Shown here one piece after another: positions 55,238 through 64,000 of a stretch of 64,000 nucleotides of DNA; position 1 is the stretch's first letter, and the number at the start of each line of letters is the position of its first letter. The position numbers were made by a program, and so were the translations under genes. Below the pieces are notes generated by a model. The model saw nothing but the letters and a program-made list of their open reading frames with translations, searched no databases and was not told the origin of the DNA. The DNA is from Kistimonas sp964291485 (GTDB lineage: Bacteria; Pseudomonadota; Gammaproteobacteria; Pseudomonadales; Endozoicomonadaceae), in contig OZ220224.1 of the NCBI GenBank assembly GCA_964291485.2, positions 1,364,001 to 1,428,000 of the forward strand, written 5' to 3'.

Positions 55238-56149
55238 ATGAGCACGGATTACCACCAGAACCACCTCAAGCAGCTGGAAGCCGAAAGCATTCATATCATT
55301 CGCGAAGTGGCGGCCGAGTTCGATAACCCGGTGATGCTGTATTCCATCGGCAAGGATTCCGCGGTGATGCTGCATCTGGCCCGCAAGGCGTTCTTCCCGG
55401 GTCGTCTACCTTTTCCGCTGTTGCATGTGGATACCACCTGGAAGTTCCGCGACATGATTACCTTCCGGGATGAACAAGCCAAAAAACTGGAGCTTGATCT
55501 GCTGGTGCACAGTAACCCCCGTGGTCTGGAAATGGGCATCAGCCCGTTTGTTCACGGCAGCAGTCGTCATACTGACATCATGAAGACCGAAGCCCTGAAG
55601 CAGGCGCTGGACAAGTATGGCTTTGATGCGGCCTTTGGCGGCGCCCGTCGGGATGAAGAAAAATCCCGGGCCAAGGAGAGGGTCTACTCGTTCCGTGATA
55701 AAAACCATCGCTGGGATCCGAAAAACCAGCGCCCGGAACTCTGGAACAACTACAACGGACGGCACGAGAAAGGCGAGAGTATTCGTGTATTCCCGCTGTC
55801 CAACTGGACTGAGCTGGATATCTGGCAGTACATCTATCTGGAAAACATCGAGATCGTCCCGCTCTACTTTGCGGCGGAACGGCCTGTCGTTGAGCGTGAT
55901 GGCACCCTGATCATGGTGGACGATGACCGGATGCCGCTGGAACCGGGTGAAACACCAATGATGAAGAAGGTCCGGTTCCGCACTCTCGGCTGCTACCCGT
56001 TAACCGGTGCGATTGAGTCTGGGGCGGATACTCTGCCATCGATCATCCAGGAAATGCTGCTGACCCGTACATCGGAACGGCAGGGGCGGGTTATCGACCA
56101 TGACCAGTCCGGCTCCATGGAAAAGAAAAAGCAGGAAGGCTATTTCTAG
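55238..56149 (+). CDS. cysD: CysD, sulfate adenylyltransferase subunit 2
   Basis: A 303-residue ATP-pyrophosphatase-fold enzyme with the PP-loop SIGKDSAVMLHLARKAF. It activates sulfate to APS together with the GTPase CysN. The C-terminal RQGRVIDHDQSGSMEKKKQE is characteristic. It is 63 bases upstream of cysN in the same operon. The cysD-cysN pair also follows the algW neighbourhood in Pseudomonas. Confidence 0.96.
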   Translation: MSTDYHQNHLKQLEAESIHIIREVAAEFDNPVMLYSIGKDSAVMLHLARKAFFPGRLPFPLLHVDTTWKFRDMITFRDEQAKKLELDLLVHSNPRGLEMGISPFVHGSSRHTDIMKTEALKQALDKYGFDAAFGGARRDEEKSRAKERVYSFRDKNHRWDPKNQRPELWNNYNGRHEKGESIRVFPLSNWTELDIWQYIYLENIEIVPLYFAAERPVVERDGTLIMVDDDRMPLEPGETPMMKKVRFRTLGCYPLTGAIESGADTLPSIIQEMLLTRTSERQGRVIDHDQSGSMEKKKQEGYF

Positions 56150-56212
56150 CGTTTCCAGTCCAACTCGAAAACTGAATATATCGTTTACCAGCTGATTCCG
56201 GGGACGCTTGCC

Positions 56213-57853
56213 ATGAGTCACCAGTCTGAATTGATCGAAAAGGATATCCTTGGTTATCTCAAGGAGCACGAAGAAAAAGCATTGCTGCGGCTTTTGACCT
56301 GCGGCAGCGTGGATGACGGGAAAAGCACTCTGATCGGTCGTCTGTTGCATGATTCCAAGATGATTTACGAAGATCAGCTGGCGGCCATTAATGCCGACAG
56401 CCGCCAGTCTGGTACTCAGGGTGAACGACCAGACCTGGCCCTGCTGGTGGATGGCTTGCAGGCAGAGCGTGAACAGGGCATCACCATCGATGTCGCGTAT
56501 CGTTATTTTTCCACGGCGAAACGAAAGTTCATTATTGCGGATACTCCCGGGCATGAGCAGTACACCCGTAATATGGCGACCGGTGCATCGACCTGTGATC
56601 TGGCGATCATCCTGATCGATGCCCGGTATGGTGTACAGACTCAGACCCGTCGACATACCTATATTGCCAACCTGCTGGGTATCAAGCATCTGATTGTTGC
56701 TATTAACAAGATGGATCTTGTCGATTTTTCGCGTGAGCGATTCGAGCAAATCCGTAATGATTACCTAGATTTTGCCGAGAAACTGAACCTCGGTGATGTC
56801 AGGTTTGTACCGATGTCGGCACTGGACGGCGACAATGTGGTGAACCGAAGTGATCGGACTCCCTGGTATACCGACGGTTCGATCATGGAGATTCTGGAAA
56901 CGGTTGAGATTGATGGCGATAGGAATCTGACTGATTTCCGTTTTCCTGTCCAGTATGTCAACCGACCGGATCTGAACTTCCGTGGGTATGCAGGAACAGT
57001 CGCTTCCGGTGTCGTTAAACCGGGCGATGCTGTCACAGCCCTGCCTTCCAGAAAGCAGTCTACCGTGAAATCCATTGTTACCTGGGAGGGGGAGCAGGAC
57101 GAAGCCTTTGCCGGCCAGGCTGTGACCTTGACCCTGAATGATGAAATTGACATCAGCCGCGGCGATACACTGGCCCTTTCCGATAACCTGCCGGATGTGC
57201 ATTATGAGCTGGATGCGATGGTCGTCTGGATGGCGGAACAGCCACTGCAACCGGGGCGTCGTTATGCCATCAAGCTGGCCTCCACAACGGTTGATGGTAC
57301 AGTGCGTGACATTGCGCATAGGGTTGATGTGAATACCTTGGAAAAAGGCAGTACTGATCAACTGGCGCTGAATGAAATTGGCCTGTGCCATCTTGTTCTG
57401 GAAAAAGCGGTAGCCTTTGACCAGTACCAGGATAACCGGACCATGGGCGCTTTCATCATTATTGATCGGATGACTCATGTCACTGTAGGCGCCGGTATGA
57501 TCCGTGGAAAAACCGAAGCGGGTGACGGCACGTTGTTACCTGTTTCTGTGCATGATCGGCAGGTGCGCCTCGGGCATAAACCGGCATGGGTGGTACTGCC
57601 TGAAAATGCCGATGTGAAGCGGTTGGAGCGTAACCTGTTTGATCGTGGTTATTTACCCGTGGTTGTCGAGTATGGGACGGAGAGTACTTGGCAAGAAACA
57701 GGAGAAGCACTCTATCGGGCAGGACTGGTTGTTCTTATATCTGGTATGCCGCCGGGATGTAAACAATGCGAATATCCGGCGTACACAGTTTTTCTTGGAG
57801 ACGACAACGCTTCAGTAAAATCGATGGAAGCACAGCTATTGAGCCATTTTTGA
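56213..57853 (+). CDS. cysN: CysN, sulfate adenylyltransferase GTPase, with vestigial APS-kinase tail
   Basis: A 546-residue EF-Tu-like GTPase subunit, P-loop GSVDDGKS at Gly31-Ser38, then DTPGHEQYTRNM (G3) and NKMDLVDF (G4). CysN of E. coli has 475 residues and the CysNC fusion about 630. Here the final ~100 residues (from 445) look like a shrunken CysC: HDRQVRLGHKPAWVV aligns with the start of the kinase, and YRAGLVVLISGMPPG with its later strand. Between them the P-loop GLSGAGKST is missing, replaced by PENADVKRLERN, so the tail cannot be an active kinase. The enzyme should form APS only. A separate cysC was not seen in the window. Confidence 0.94.
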   Translation: MSHQSELIEKDILGYLKEHEEKALLRLLTCGSVDDGKSTLIGRLLHDSKMIYEDQLAAINADSRQSGTQGERPDLALLVDGLQAEREQGITIDVAYRYFSTAKRKFIIADTPGHEQYTRNMATGASTCDLAIILIDARYGVQTQTRRHTYIANLLGIKHLIVAINKMDLVDFSRERFEQIRNDYLDFAEKLNLGDVRFVPMSALDGDNVVNRSDRTPWYTDGSIMEILETVEIDGDRNLTDFRFPVQYVNRPDLNFRGYAGTVASGVVKPGDAVTALPSRKQSTVKSIVTWEGEQDEAFAGQAVTLTLNDEIDISRGDTLALSDNLPDVHYELDAMVVWMAEQPLQPGRRYAIKLASTTVDGTVRDIAHRVDVNTLEKGSTDQLALNEIGLCHLVLEKAVAFDQYQDNRTMGAFIIIDRMTHVTVGAGMIRGKTEAGDGTLLPVSVHDRQVRLGHKPAWVVLPENADVKRLERNLFDRGYLPVVVEYGTESTWQETGEALYRAGLVVLISGMPPGCKQCEYPAYTVFLGDDNASVKSMEAQLLSHF

Positions 57854-57901
57854 AAAAAAGGCCCCCTAATGAAGGGGGCAGTATGGCGACAGAGCTCCCA
57901 T

Positions 57902-58687
57902 TTAGTGTGGCAGCTCGGCAGGGTTCGGTTCCTGGATGGCTTGAGCATAGGCAAAACCGTTGATGTCATTGCTGACTTGCAGCTTGTAAATTTGAACGAC
58001 CCTGTCTTTTTCTTTCTGTTTTTGAGCAATACTGGCACGATTCCGATTGTATTCTGCAATAACCTGCTCCAGCCGAGTTTTAGTAGGGCGTGTATCAATA
58101 ACCTCTGAATCGAAGAGTTCTTTTTCTATGGGTGCATCCTCTTTCAGGTCTCGTATTTCCTCCTCATGACGCTGATTCTCTTGAACGAGCAGGTTTATTT
58201 CTTGCTGTTTTTTCCTGCAGTATTCCATGGCCTGACGTTGTATGTCGCTGGCTTTTTCTTGAGTACTGGGTCCTAATACATGTTGTGCGTGTTGTTTACT
58301 GCTAGTGGAACAAATGTGTGAAAAGAAAATAGCAGCACCAATGCTTACCACGACTGGACAAGCTAAGGAAACAAGGATAAGCAGGGGAGGGATAACGAAA
58401 GATAGAGCAACAAGAGGTATGTATGCTGCAAGGAACAGCACTATGCCAGAAATCAACCATGCTGCTACTGCATTATCAATTTTACGTTCGTTGAGTGTGG
58501 TTCCATTCACCAGGTCGTGCTGATAAAAACGGTCCGAATATCGAGGTGTCATTTGTGACGAAGCCGTAGTGGCTGGTGAAACGCAAGGGAGATTAGCTGA
58601 CTGTGCTTTTAATGTTCCATTGCAAGAAGAGTTAATGGAACCTGAAACAGGTTGAGCTGGGGGAGTATTGCTACATAGGTCCATCAT
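57902..58687 (-). CDS. Double-membrane-segment, coiled-coil protein of unknown function
   Basis: About 261 residues, unrecognised. In order it has an N-terminal ~65 residues rich in Ser, Thr, Asn and Pro; two hydrophobic segments close together (about 80-103 and 108-131, forming a bilobed hairpin); and a charged coiled coil (about 150-240, with QQEINLLVQENQRHEEEIRD). This architecture resembles inclusion-membrane (Inc) proteins of Chlamydiae and similar secreted proteins of intracellular symbionts. I place the start at the ATG at 58687, nine bases after a GGAG; an in-frame ATG at 58702 lacks such a site. It lies 48 bases past the cysN stop, convergent. It may also be an ordinary inner-membrane protein. 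Confidence 0.6.
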   Translation of the reverse strand: MMDLCSNTPPAQPVSGSINSSCNGTLKAQSANLPCVSPATTASSQMTPRYSDRFYQHDLVNGTTLNERKIDNAVAAWLISGIVLFLAAYIPLVALSFVIPPLLILVSLACPVVVSIGAAIFFSHICSTSSKQHAQHVLGPSTQEKASDIQRQAMEYCRKKQQEINLLVQENQRHEEEIRDLKEDAPIEKELFDSEVIDTRPTKTRLEQVIAEYNRNRASIAQKQKEKDRVVQIYKLQVSNDINGFAYAQAIQEPNPAELPH

Positions 58688-58702
58688 AGTGAATTTCTCC
58701 AT

Positions 58703-59005
58703 AATTCTAAGTTTAGTCCGTGTGCTTTAGCGAGATGTTGTTAACAATTCAGATTCATTGGTTTACTCAGTTTGATAAAAAAAAATACATAAAGTTCAAG
58801 GTGTTAGTGATAGTTGCTGTGATTGTATTCGTTTACTAACCTGTTTTTTACTGATTTGACCTAAGCTATGAATTAAGTGTTAAGAATGTAACGTATTGTT
58901 TTATTTATACACTTAAAGTGAGTGATTCTTTTTTAACGAATCGTCTTAACTATCTGCTTGCTTTCTATTTATTTAATTGATTGATGATCGGAATCAGGAA
59001 ATTAT
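58703..59005. other. AT-rich gap upstream of kbl
   Basis: 303 bases without a gene, AT-rich, with a TTGACC box at 58856-58861 but no convincing -10 at the right spacing. It probably contains the promoters of kbl-tdh and of the divergent coiled-coil gene. Confidence 0.45.
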
Positions 59006-60202
59006 ATGAACGTTGCTTTTTATGACCAATTGTCAGTGCAGTTAGAGGAGCTCAAGCAAAAAGGACTGTACAAGGATGAGCGTATAATCACATCTCAGCA
59101 GCAGGCTGATATTCAGGTGTCAGATGGGGCGGAGGTTATTAATTTTTGCGCGAACAACTATCTTGGCCTGGCGAATGCTCCGGAGCTGATTGAAGAAGGT
59201 AAGTTGGCTCTGGAGGCGTATGGCTATGGCATGGCCTCGGTACGTTTTATCTGTGGTACTCACTCGATTCATAAAGAACTTGAACAGCGTATATCGGATT
59301 TTCTGGGGATGGAGGATACGATTCTTTATTCCTCCTGTTTTGATGCTAATGGCGGTCTGTTTGAAACGCTGCTGGGGCCGGAAGACGCCATTATCAGTGA
59401 TTCCCTGAACCATGCCAGTATTATTGATGGTATCCGTCTCAGCAAGGCGCAACGTTACCGCTATGCCAACAACGACATGGCAGAACTGGAGTCCCGACTG
59501 AAGGAGGCGGATGCCAATGGAGTGCGGTATAAATTGATTGCCACAGATGGCGTCTTTTCCATGGATGGCATCATTGCCAATCTCAAGGGAGTCTGTGATC
59601 TGGCGGATAAGTATGGCGCTATGGTGATGGTGGATGACTGCCATGCGACAGGCTTTATTGGCGAGCATGGCCGCGGTACGCATGAATACAATGATGTCAT
59701 GGGGCGAGTGGATATTTTGACCGGGACCCTGGGCAAGGCGCTGGGCGGCGCTTCCGGCGGCTATGTCAGCGCCCGCAAACCAGTCGTTGAGTGGTTACGC
59801 AACCGATCCCGCCCTTATCTGTTCTCCAATACCCTTTGCCCGGTGATAGCTGCAGCTTCCATCCGCGTGCTCGATATGCTGGAAGCAGGTGGGGAACTTC
59901 GTCAGAAGGTGAATGACAACAGTCGCTATTTCCGCTCTGAGATGGAAAAGCTGGGCTTCATGCTGGCAGGTAAAGACCATCCGATTATCCCGGTCATGAT
60001 CGGCGATGCAGCGCTGGCGAAACAGTTTGCGGACCGGATGCTGGAAGAAGGTATCTATGTGATCGGTTTCTCATTCCCGGTGGTGCCGGAAGGTAAGGCT
60101 CGAATTCGCACCCAGATGTCGGCAGCCCATGACCATGAACACATGGAAAAAGCCATCGCGGCCTTTGCCAAAGTTGGGTGTGAACTGGGCCTTATTCGAT
60201 AA
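59006..60202 (+). CDS. kbl: Kbl, glycine C-acetyltransferase (2-amino-3-ketobutyrate CoA ligase)
   Basis: A 398-residue PLP enzyme of the alpha-oxoamine synthase family. The PLP lysine is Lys244 in TGTLGKALGGASGG, the same number as in E. coli. It converts 2-amino-3-ketobutyrate plus CoA to glycine and acetyl-CoA, the second step of threonine catabolism. The AGGAAA ribosome site is close to the ATG. tdh follows 27 bases later. Confidence 0.97.
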   Translation: MNVAFYDQLSVQLEELKQKGLYKDERIITSQQQADIQVSDGAEVINFCANNYLGLANAPELIEEGKLALEAYGYGMASVRFICGTHSIHKELEQRISDFLGMEDTILYSSCFDANGGLFETLLGPEDAIISDSLNHASIIDGIRLSKAQRYRYANNDMAELESRLKEADANGVRYKLIATDGVFSMDGIIANLKGVCDLADKYGAMVMVDDCHATGFIGEHGRGTHEYNDVMGRVDILTGTLGKALGGASGGYVSARKPVVEWLRNRSRPYLFSNTLCPVIAAASIRVLDMLEAGGELRQKVNDNSRYFRSEMEKLGFMLAGKDHPIIPVMIGDAALAKQFADRMLEEGIYVIGFSFPVVPEGKARIRTQMSAAHDHEHMEKAIAAFAKVGCELGLIR

Positions 60203-60229
60203 TCAATACTGTCGCAGCAGGTGGCCGTC

Positions 60230-61255
60230 ATGAGAACGTTGGCAAAGCTGAAACCGGAAAAGGGCATCTGGATGGATGACAAACCCGTTCCAGAGGTCGG
60301 TTATAATGATGTATTGATCAAGATCCGCAAGACCGCGATTTGTGGCACCGATATTCATATCTATAACTGGGATGACTGGTCACAGAAAACCGTGCCGCTG
60401 GGTATGACCACCGGTCATGAATTTGTCGGTGAAATTGTGGAGATAGGCGAGGGCGTTCGAGGTTTCAGCAAAGGTGATCGGGTCTCGGGTGAGGGGCATC
60501 TGGTCTGTGGTTACTGCCGGAACTGTCGGGCAGGCAGGCGCCACCTGTGTCGCAATACCATTGGGGTTGGTGTTAACCGTCAGGGCGCATTTGCTGAATA
60601 CCTGTGCATTCCTGCCGTGAATGCCTTCCCTATTCCTGATGATATCAGCGATGACCTGGCGTCGATTTTTGACCCGTATGGTAATGCGGTGCATACCGCG
60701 CTGTCTTTTGACATGGTGGGTGAGGATGTTCTGGTCACCGGCGCAGGCCCGATTGGTATTATGGGTGCTGCTATTGCCCGTCATGTCGGTGCGCGGCACG
60801 TGGTAATCACGGACGTGAATGACTACCGGCTGGGCCTTGCAGAAAAGATCGGTGTGACCCGTGCTGTCAACGTCATGAAAGAATCACTGGATGATGTCAT
60901 GAACGAACTGGGCATGGTGGAAGGCTTCGATGTTGGATTGGAAATGTCAGGTAATGGGGCGGCATTTGAGCAAATGCTCGAAAAAATGAACCATGGCGGC
61001 AAGGTAGCACTGTTGGGGATACCGTCCGCTGATACAACGATCGACTGGAATCAGGTGATATTCAAAGGGTTAGTGATCAAGGGAATCTATGGCCGGGAAA
61101 TGTTTGAAACCTGGTACAAGATGGCGACCATGTTGCAGTCTGGACTCGCGATTGAACCTGTTATTACCCATCACTTCCCTGTCGATGATTATGAGAAAGC
61201 CTTCGAGGTGATGGCCGGTGGTCAGTCAGGCAAGGTCATTCTTGATTGGCAGTAA
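60230..61255 (+). CDS. tdh: Tdh, L-threonine 3-dehydrogenase
   Basis: A 341-residue zinc-dependent medium-chain dehydrogenase. Catalytic zinc Cys38 (ICGTD), the structural zinc cluster CGYCRNCRAGRRHLC, and the Rossmann motif VTGAGPIGIMGAAIA are visible. It oxidises threonine to 2-amino-3-ketobutyrate, which Kbl then splits. The ATG at 60230 fits E. coli and has AGGTGG upstream; a GTG three codons earlier is unlikely. Ends the operon. Confidence 0.97.
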   Translation: MRTLAKLKPEKGIWMDDKPVPEVGYNDVLIKIRKTAICGTDIHIYNWDDWSQKTVPLGMTTGHEFVGEIVEIGEGVRGFSKGDRVSGEGHLVCGYCRNCRAGRRHLCRNTIGVGVNRQGAFAEYLCIPAVNAFPIPDDISDDLASIFDPYGNAVHTALSFDMVGEDVLVTGAGPIGIMGAAIARHVGARHVVITDVNDYRLGLAEKIGVTRAVNVMKESLDDVMNELGMVEGFDVGLEMSGNGAAFEQMLEKMNHGGKVALLGIPSADTTIDWNQVIFKGLVIKGIYGREMFETWYKMATMLQSGLAIEPVITHHFPVDDYEKAFEVMAGGQSGKVILDWQ

Positions 61256-61290
61256 CCGCTTTTTCCATCTTTACTTCCCCTCATAAAACG

Positions 61291-61340
61291 ACACAGATCA
61301 AACAGGCATTGAGAGCACCTGTTTGACCTGTGTTGTTTCT
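61291..61340 (+). terminator. Terminator after tdh
   Basis: A 16-bp stem with a single mismatch (61291-61306 with 61318-61333, 11-base loop) followed by TGTTTCTT. It lies 36 bases after the tdh stop. Confidence 0.75.
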
Positions 61341-61394
61341 TCCGTGAAGACTTTTGATACCCCCTAATAACCCTTTCTCCTGGTTAATATAACG

Positions 61395-62249
61395 ATGAAG
61401 TTGTGGGCAAGCAGGTTTACGTTGTCGGTTGGGGTGTTTGTACTTGTGATTCTTCTGACGGCGTTACTTGTGGGTTTGTATGTTCGTTACTTTCCCGTCA
61501 CAACCGCACAGGGGTGGATTGCCCGTACTTGGATTGACAACATACCTCGTGTCTCTGCACTGGCGCTGCATCCGGATGGTGGCTTGTACGCCACGCAGGA
61601 ATTTTACCCTCCCCGTGGGACGCTGTTGCATATCCAGCAAAATGGTCAACGCCAAGTATTACTCGGAAACCTGGGTAAACCTGATGGTCTGGTTTCTTTT
61701 GGTGATGGTGTGGTTGTGGGGCAGGAAAGTGGTATTGCACCTGTCCTGTGGTATCGACAGGGTAAGGCAGAGGTACTGTTTACAGGTCACGCCGTTGAGG
61801 CTCTTGCTGCATGGAGCAATCGCTACCTTTATACCGTCGAAGATCGAAGGGGAGGGCGTTTGCTGCGTTATGACCATGCCACGAAAACACTTGATGTACT
61901 TTATGCTGACGGTGATGGGATGGAGGGTATTACCCGTTGCCCTGACGGGACGCTTTATTTTTCGGAAAAAAGACAGGGTAAGGTCTACCGATTTAATGAA
62001 GGTAACCCACTGGAGTCGGTTATTGAAGGTCTCAAGAAGCCAAATTATCTGTTATGCACTGCTGAGGGACTTTGGATTACCGAAGATGCCACAGCTCATG
62101 CCCGGGTATTGTTATTTGCTGATGGAGAAATATCTGTCATTGCCAGTCATCTGCGCAGTGCACAGACTATTATTGAAGCCGGTGAACGACGCATGTTAGT
62201 GGCAGAGCAGGGCAGAAACCGGATTCTGGAGCTGATCAGAGAAGAATAG
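61395..62249 (+). CDS. SMP-30/gluconolactonase-like beta-propeller protein with N-terminal anchor
   Basis: A 284-residue protein with one membrane anchor or uncleaved signal (about 9-30) followed by a beta-propeller domain. Repeated blades are visible around SALALHPDGGLYATQEF, EGITRCPDGTLYFSEKRQGK and LLCTAEGLWITEDATA. It resembles NHL/SMP-30-type proteins; which sugar, lactone or other ligand it binds is not clear. Probably periplasmic. It is 49 bases before the sulfatase-fold gene and may be cotranscribed with it. Confidence 0.75.
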   Translation: MKLWASRFTLSVGVFVLVILLTALLVGLYVRYFPVTTAQGWIARTWIDNIPRVSALALHPDGGLYATQEFYPPRGTLLHIQQNGQRQVLLGNLGKPDGLVSFGDGVVVGQESGIAPVLWYRQGKAEVLFTGHAVEALAAWSNRYLYTVEDRRGGRLLRYDHATKTLDVLYADGDGMEGITRCPDGTLYFSEKRQGKVYRFNEGNPLESVIEGLKKPNYLLCTAEGLWITEDATAHARVLLFADGEISVIASHLRSAQTIIEAGERRMLVAEQGRNRILELIREE

Positions 62250-62298
62250 GACTGTCTGCTAAACCTGACTCATGATCTGTGATCTGGAATCCTTTCCC

Positions 62299-64000
62299 AT
62301 GACACGTTGGCACTCGTCTTATCAACGCTCTTTATCTCTGTCTGCGCATTTGCTGTTTTTGTTTTGTAGCCTGCTGATTCTGGTTGTGTTGTTTGCATTG
62401 TTACGCCTGCTGTTACTGCTCTACAACATTGATCTTGCCACAGGTATGGGAATATCTGACTGGCAACACGCCTTTGTCACAGGCTTGCGGTTTGACCTGC
62501 GAGTCATTGCCATTATTTGTTTGCCGCTGGTGGTGGGTACGTTATGGTCAGTGACGCTTAATGCGAGGCGATTTTACTGTGTGTGGCTGACGTTGTGGTC
62601 CGGTCTCAGTGTTTTTCTGGGTCTGCTGGAGTTGGACTTTTACCGGGAGTTTCATCAGCGCCTGAACAACTTGGTGTTTCAATATCTGAAGGAAGATCCC
62701 GCCACTGTGATGAGCATGTTATGGCATGGCTTCCCGGTATTGCGTTATCTGTTGGGCTGGCTGGTCCTGACGCTGTTACTGTTTTCCCTGTTTCGATGGG
62801 TTGACAAAAGAACCCGGTTTTGTTGCGAGAAGCCACAAGAGCAGAGAGACAAAGTGCTAGCAGCACGCCTGCTAGCCTTTGCCTTTGTCTTGATGATAGA
62901 TCTGGCCCTTGCACGGGGAACTTTTCGCAGCGGGCCGCCGTTACGTTGGGGGGATGCCTTTCAGGGGCAATCACTGTTTGCAAACCAGCTGGCGTTAAAT
63001 GGAGCCTTCACGTTGGCTCAGGCAGCCATTCAGCATTTCAGTCATTCTGGTGTGCATGCCTGGGTGGATCTTATGCCGGAAAATGAGGCTGTCACCCTGA
63101 CGCGGGATATACTTCTGACGCGTCGTGATCAGCTCATTGATCAAGAGACTGCTGTTATCCGGCGAGTGACCCAGCCACCGGTTGCCGGTGCTATGCTAGG
63201 TGTCCGTAACGTGGTCATTATTCTGATGGAAAGTTTTGCCGGGCGTTTTGTCGGTGCGCTGGGTGGACCTGAGGATATAGCGCCCAATTTCGATACGTTA
63301 GCGGGAGAGGGGGTGTTATTTACCCGATTCTTTTCAAATGGCACACATACCCATCAGGGCATGTTCGCCACCATGGCCTGTTTCCCCAATCTCCCGGGGT
63401 ATGAATACCTGATGCAGCAGCCGGAAGGGGCCCACCAGTTTTCAGGGTTGCCCAGGCTTCTTTCTGCTCGTGGGTATCGTGATATTTATGTGTATAACGG
63501 TGACTTTGCCTGGGATAATCAGTTTGGCTTTTTCCGTAACCAGGGTATGACAACATTTATTGGTCGTGACGATTTTATTGACCCCGTATTTATTGATGAT
63601 ACCTGGGGAGTTTCAGATCAGGATGTTTTTGATCGTGCGCTCTCTGAGTTAGCCAATATGCCTGAGGACCGGCCTTTCTACGCCCTTGTGCAGACGCTTT
63701 CGAATCATACGCCCTATGCGCTTCCTGATCCCCTGCCGGTATCACCGGTGACTGGTTATGGGGAGCTGGATGAACACTTGACAGCGATGCGTTATTCAGA
63801 CTGGGCGCTCGGGCGATTTTTCCGTTCTGCACGCACCTATCCCTGGTTTAACCAGACGCTGTTTGTGATTGTCGGTGATCACGGGTTTTCATCACCACTG
63901 CAGCTGACTGATATTGATTTATTGCGATTCTATGTGCCCATGCTGATGATTGCGCCGGGAATTCAGGCGCAGTTTGGGAAAGAAAGGGCAACCGTTGGTA
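62299..64000 (+). CDS. LTA-synthase-family (alkaline-phosphatase-fold) protein, 3' end outside window
   Basis: The frame is open from the ATG at 62299 to the end of the window, at least 567 residues. The N-terminal ~190 residues contain about five membrane segments. The sulfatase-like domain follows, with VVIILMESFAGRFVGALGG near residue 310 and the Thr nucleophile segment NGTHTHQGMFATMACFPNLPG. Later metal blocks include VIVGDHGFSS. Such proteins transfer phosphoglycerol or phosphoethanolamine to glycans or lipids (in Gram-negatives often OpgB/EptA-like or LtaS-like). An in-frame ATG at 62272 is possible, but GGAA before 62299 favours the later one. Confidence 0.87.
   Translation, partial: MTRWHSSYQRSLSLSAHLLFLFCSLLILVVLFALLRLLLLLYNIDLATGMGISDWQHAFVTGLRFDLRVIAIICLPLVVGTLWSVTLNARRFYCVWLTLWSGLSVFLGLLELDFYREFHQRLNNLVFQYLKEDPATVMSMLWHGFPVLRYLLGWLVLTLLLFSLFRWVDKRTRFCCEKPQEQRDKVLAARLLAFAFVLMIDLALARGTFRSGPPLRWGDAFQGQSLFANQLALNGAFTLAQAAIQHFSHSGVHAWVDLMPENEAVTLTRDILLTRRDQLIDQETAVIRRVTQPPVAGAMLGVRNVVIILMESFAGRFVGALGGPEDIAPNFDTLAGEGVLFTRFFSNGTHTHQGMFATMACFPNLPGYEYLMQQPEGAHQFSGLPRLLSARGYRDIYVYNGDFAWDNQFGFFRNQGMTTFIGRDDFIDPVFIDDTWGVSDQDVFDRALSELANMPEDRPFYALVQTLSNHTPYALPDPLPVSPVTGYGELDEHLTAMRYSDWALGRFFRSARTYPWFNQTLFVIVGDHGFSSPLQLTDIDLLRFYVPMLMIAPGIQAQFGKERATVG

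Noticed and set aside
56765..57478. A 237-codon minus-strand frame inside cysN
   Set aside because: Entirely antisense to the conserved GTPase gene, with no recognisable motif.
1..64000. CRISPR arrays, tRNA or rRNA genes, insertion sequences
   Set aside because: I saw no regularly spaced repeats, no cloverleaf-like tRNA sequence and no transposase or integrase motifs anywhere in the window.

Overview
The window looks like the chromosome of a gammaproteobacterium. From one end to the other it carries the housekeeping order known from Pseudomonas and, in part, Enterobacteria: yhdP-nitrilase-tldD-yjgA-pmbA-mgtE-npr-rapZ-ptsN-hpf-rpoN-lptBAC-kdsC-kdsD-caxA / mlaFEDCB-ibaG-murA ... hisG-hisD-degS(algW) ... 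NIF3 ... cysD-cysN. Three features point towards a marine, host-associated lineage (Oceanospirillales/Endozoicomonas-like): protease-type candidate effectors, a protein with chlamydial Inc-like architecture, and an outer-membrane phospholipase. That placement is an inference and no 16S or other marker is present.

Layout. 1-9.7 kb: envelope and protein-quality genes (3' end of yhdP, nitrilase, tldD, darP, pmbA, mgtE) and the nitrogen PTS genes (npr, rapZ, ptsN). 9.7-20.2 kb: hpf and rpoN, then the LPS transport and Kdo genes on the minus strand. A divergent promoter region leads to the plus-strand Mla phospholipid-transport operon, ibaG and murA. 21.6-45.0 kb: an AT-richer type VI secretion (T6SS) island lying between murA and hisG, which are neighbours in Pseudomonas. 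45.1-57.9 kb: hisG-hisD, degS, a lone type IV pilin, a NIF3 protein, a YfcC-type transporter beside peptidase T, phospholipase A, YqhA and cysD-cysN. 57.9-64 kb: a coiled-coil double-membrane-segment protein, kbl-tdh (threonine catabolism), a beta-propeller protein and the start of an LTA-synthase-type sulfatase-fold protein.

The T6SS island has all thirteen core subunits in four transcription blocks. These are tssK-L-M (+), tssB-C-C2-E-F-G (-), tssA (-), and vgrG-DUF6931-tssJ-hcp-orf-clpV (+). No PAAR, FHA or kinase/phosphatase genes are visible. Three non-core genes sit at the left edge, in the middle and at the right edge. Two are cysteine-peptidase-like: a C39/AvrRpt2-like protein broken by a one-base frameshift, and a YopT/C58-like protein with an intact Cys-His-Asp set. 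The third has a Cys/His pattern compatible with the same kind of fold. None has an obvious immunity gene, so they may act on eukaryotic host proteins rather than on rival bacteria. This is the best candidate for an undescribed system here.

Other points of note are a TssM whose Walker A motif has been lost, a second tandem TssC-like protein, a CysN that ends in what looks like a vestigial APS-kinase domain, and the absence of hisC from its expected place after hisD.
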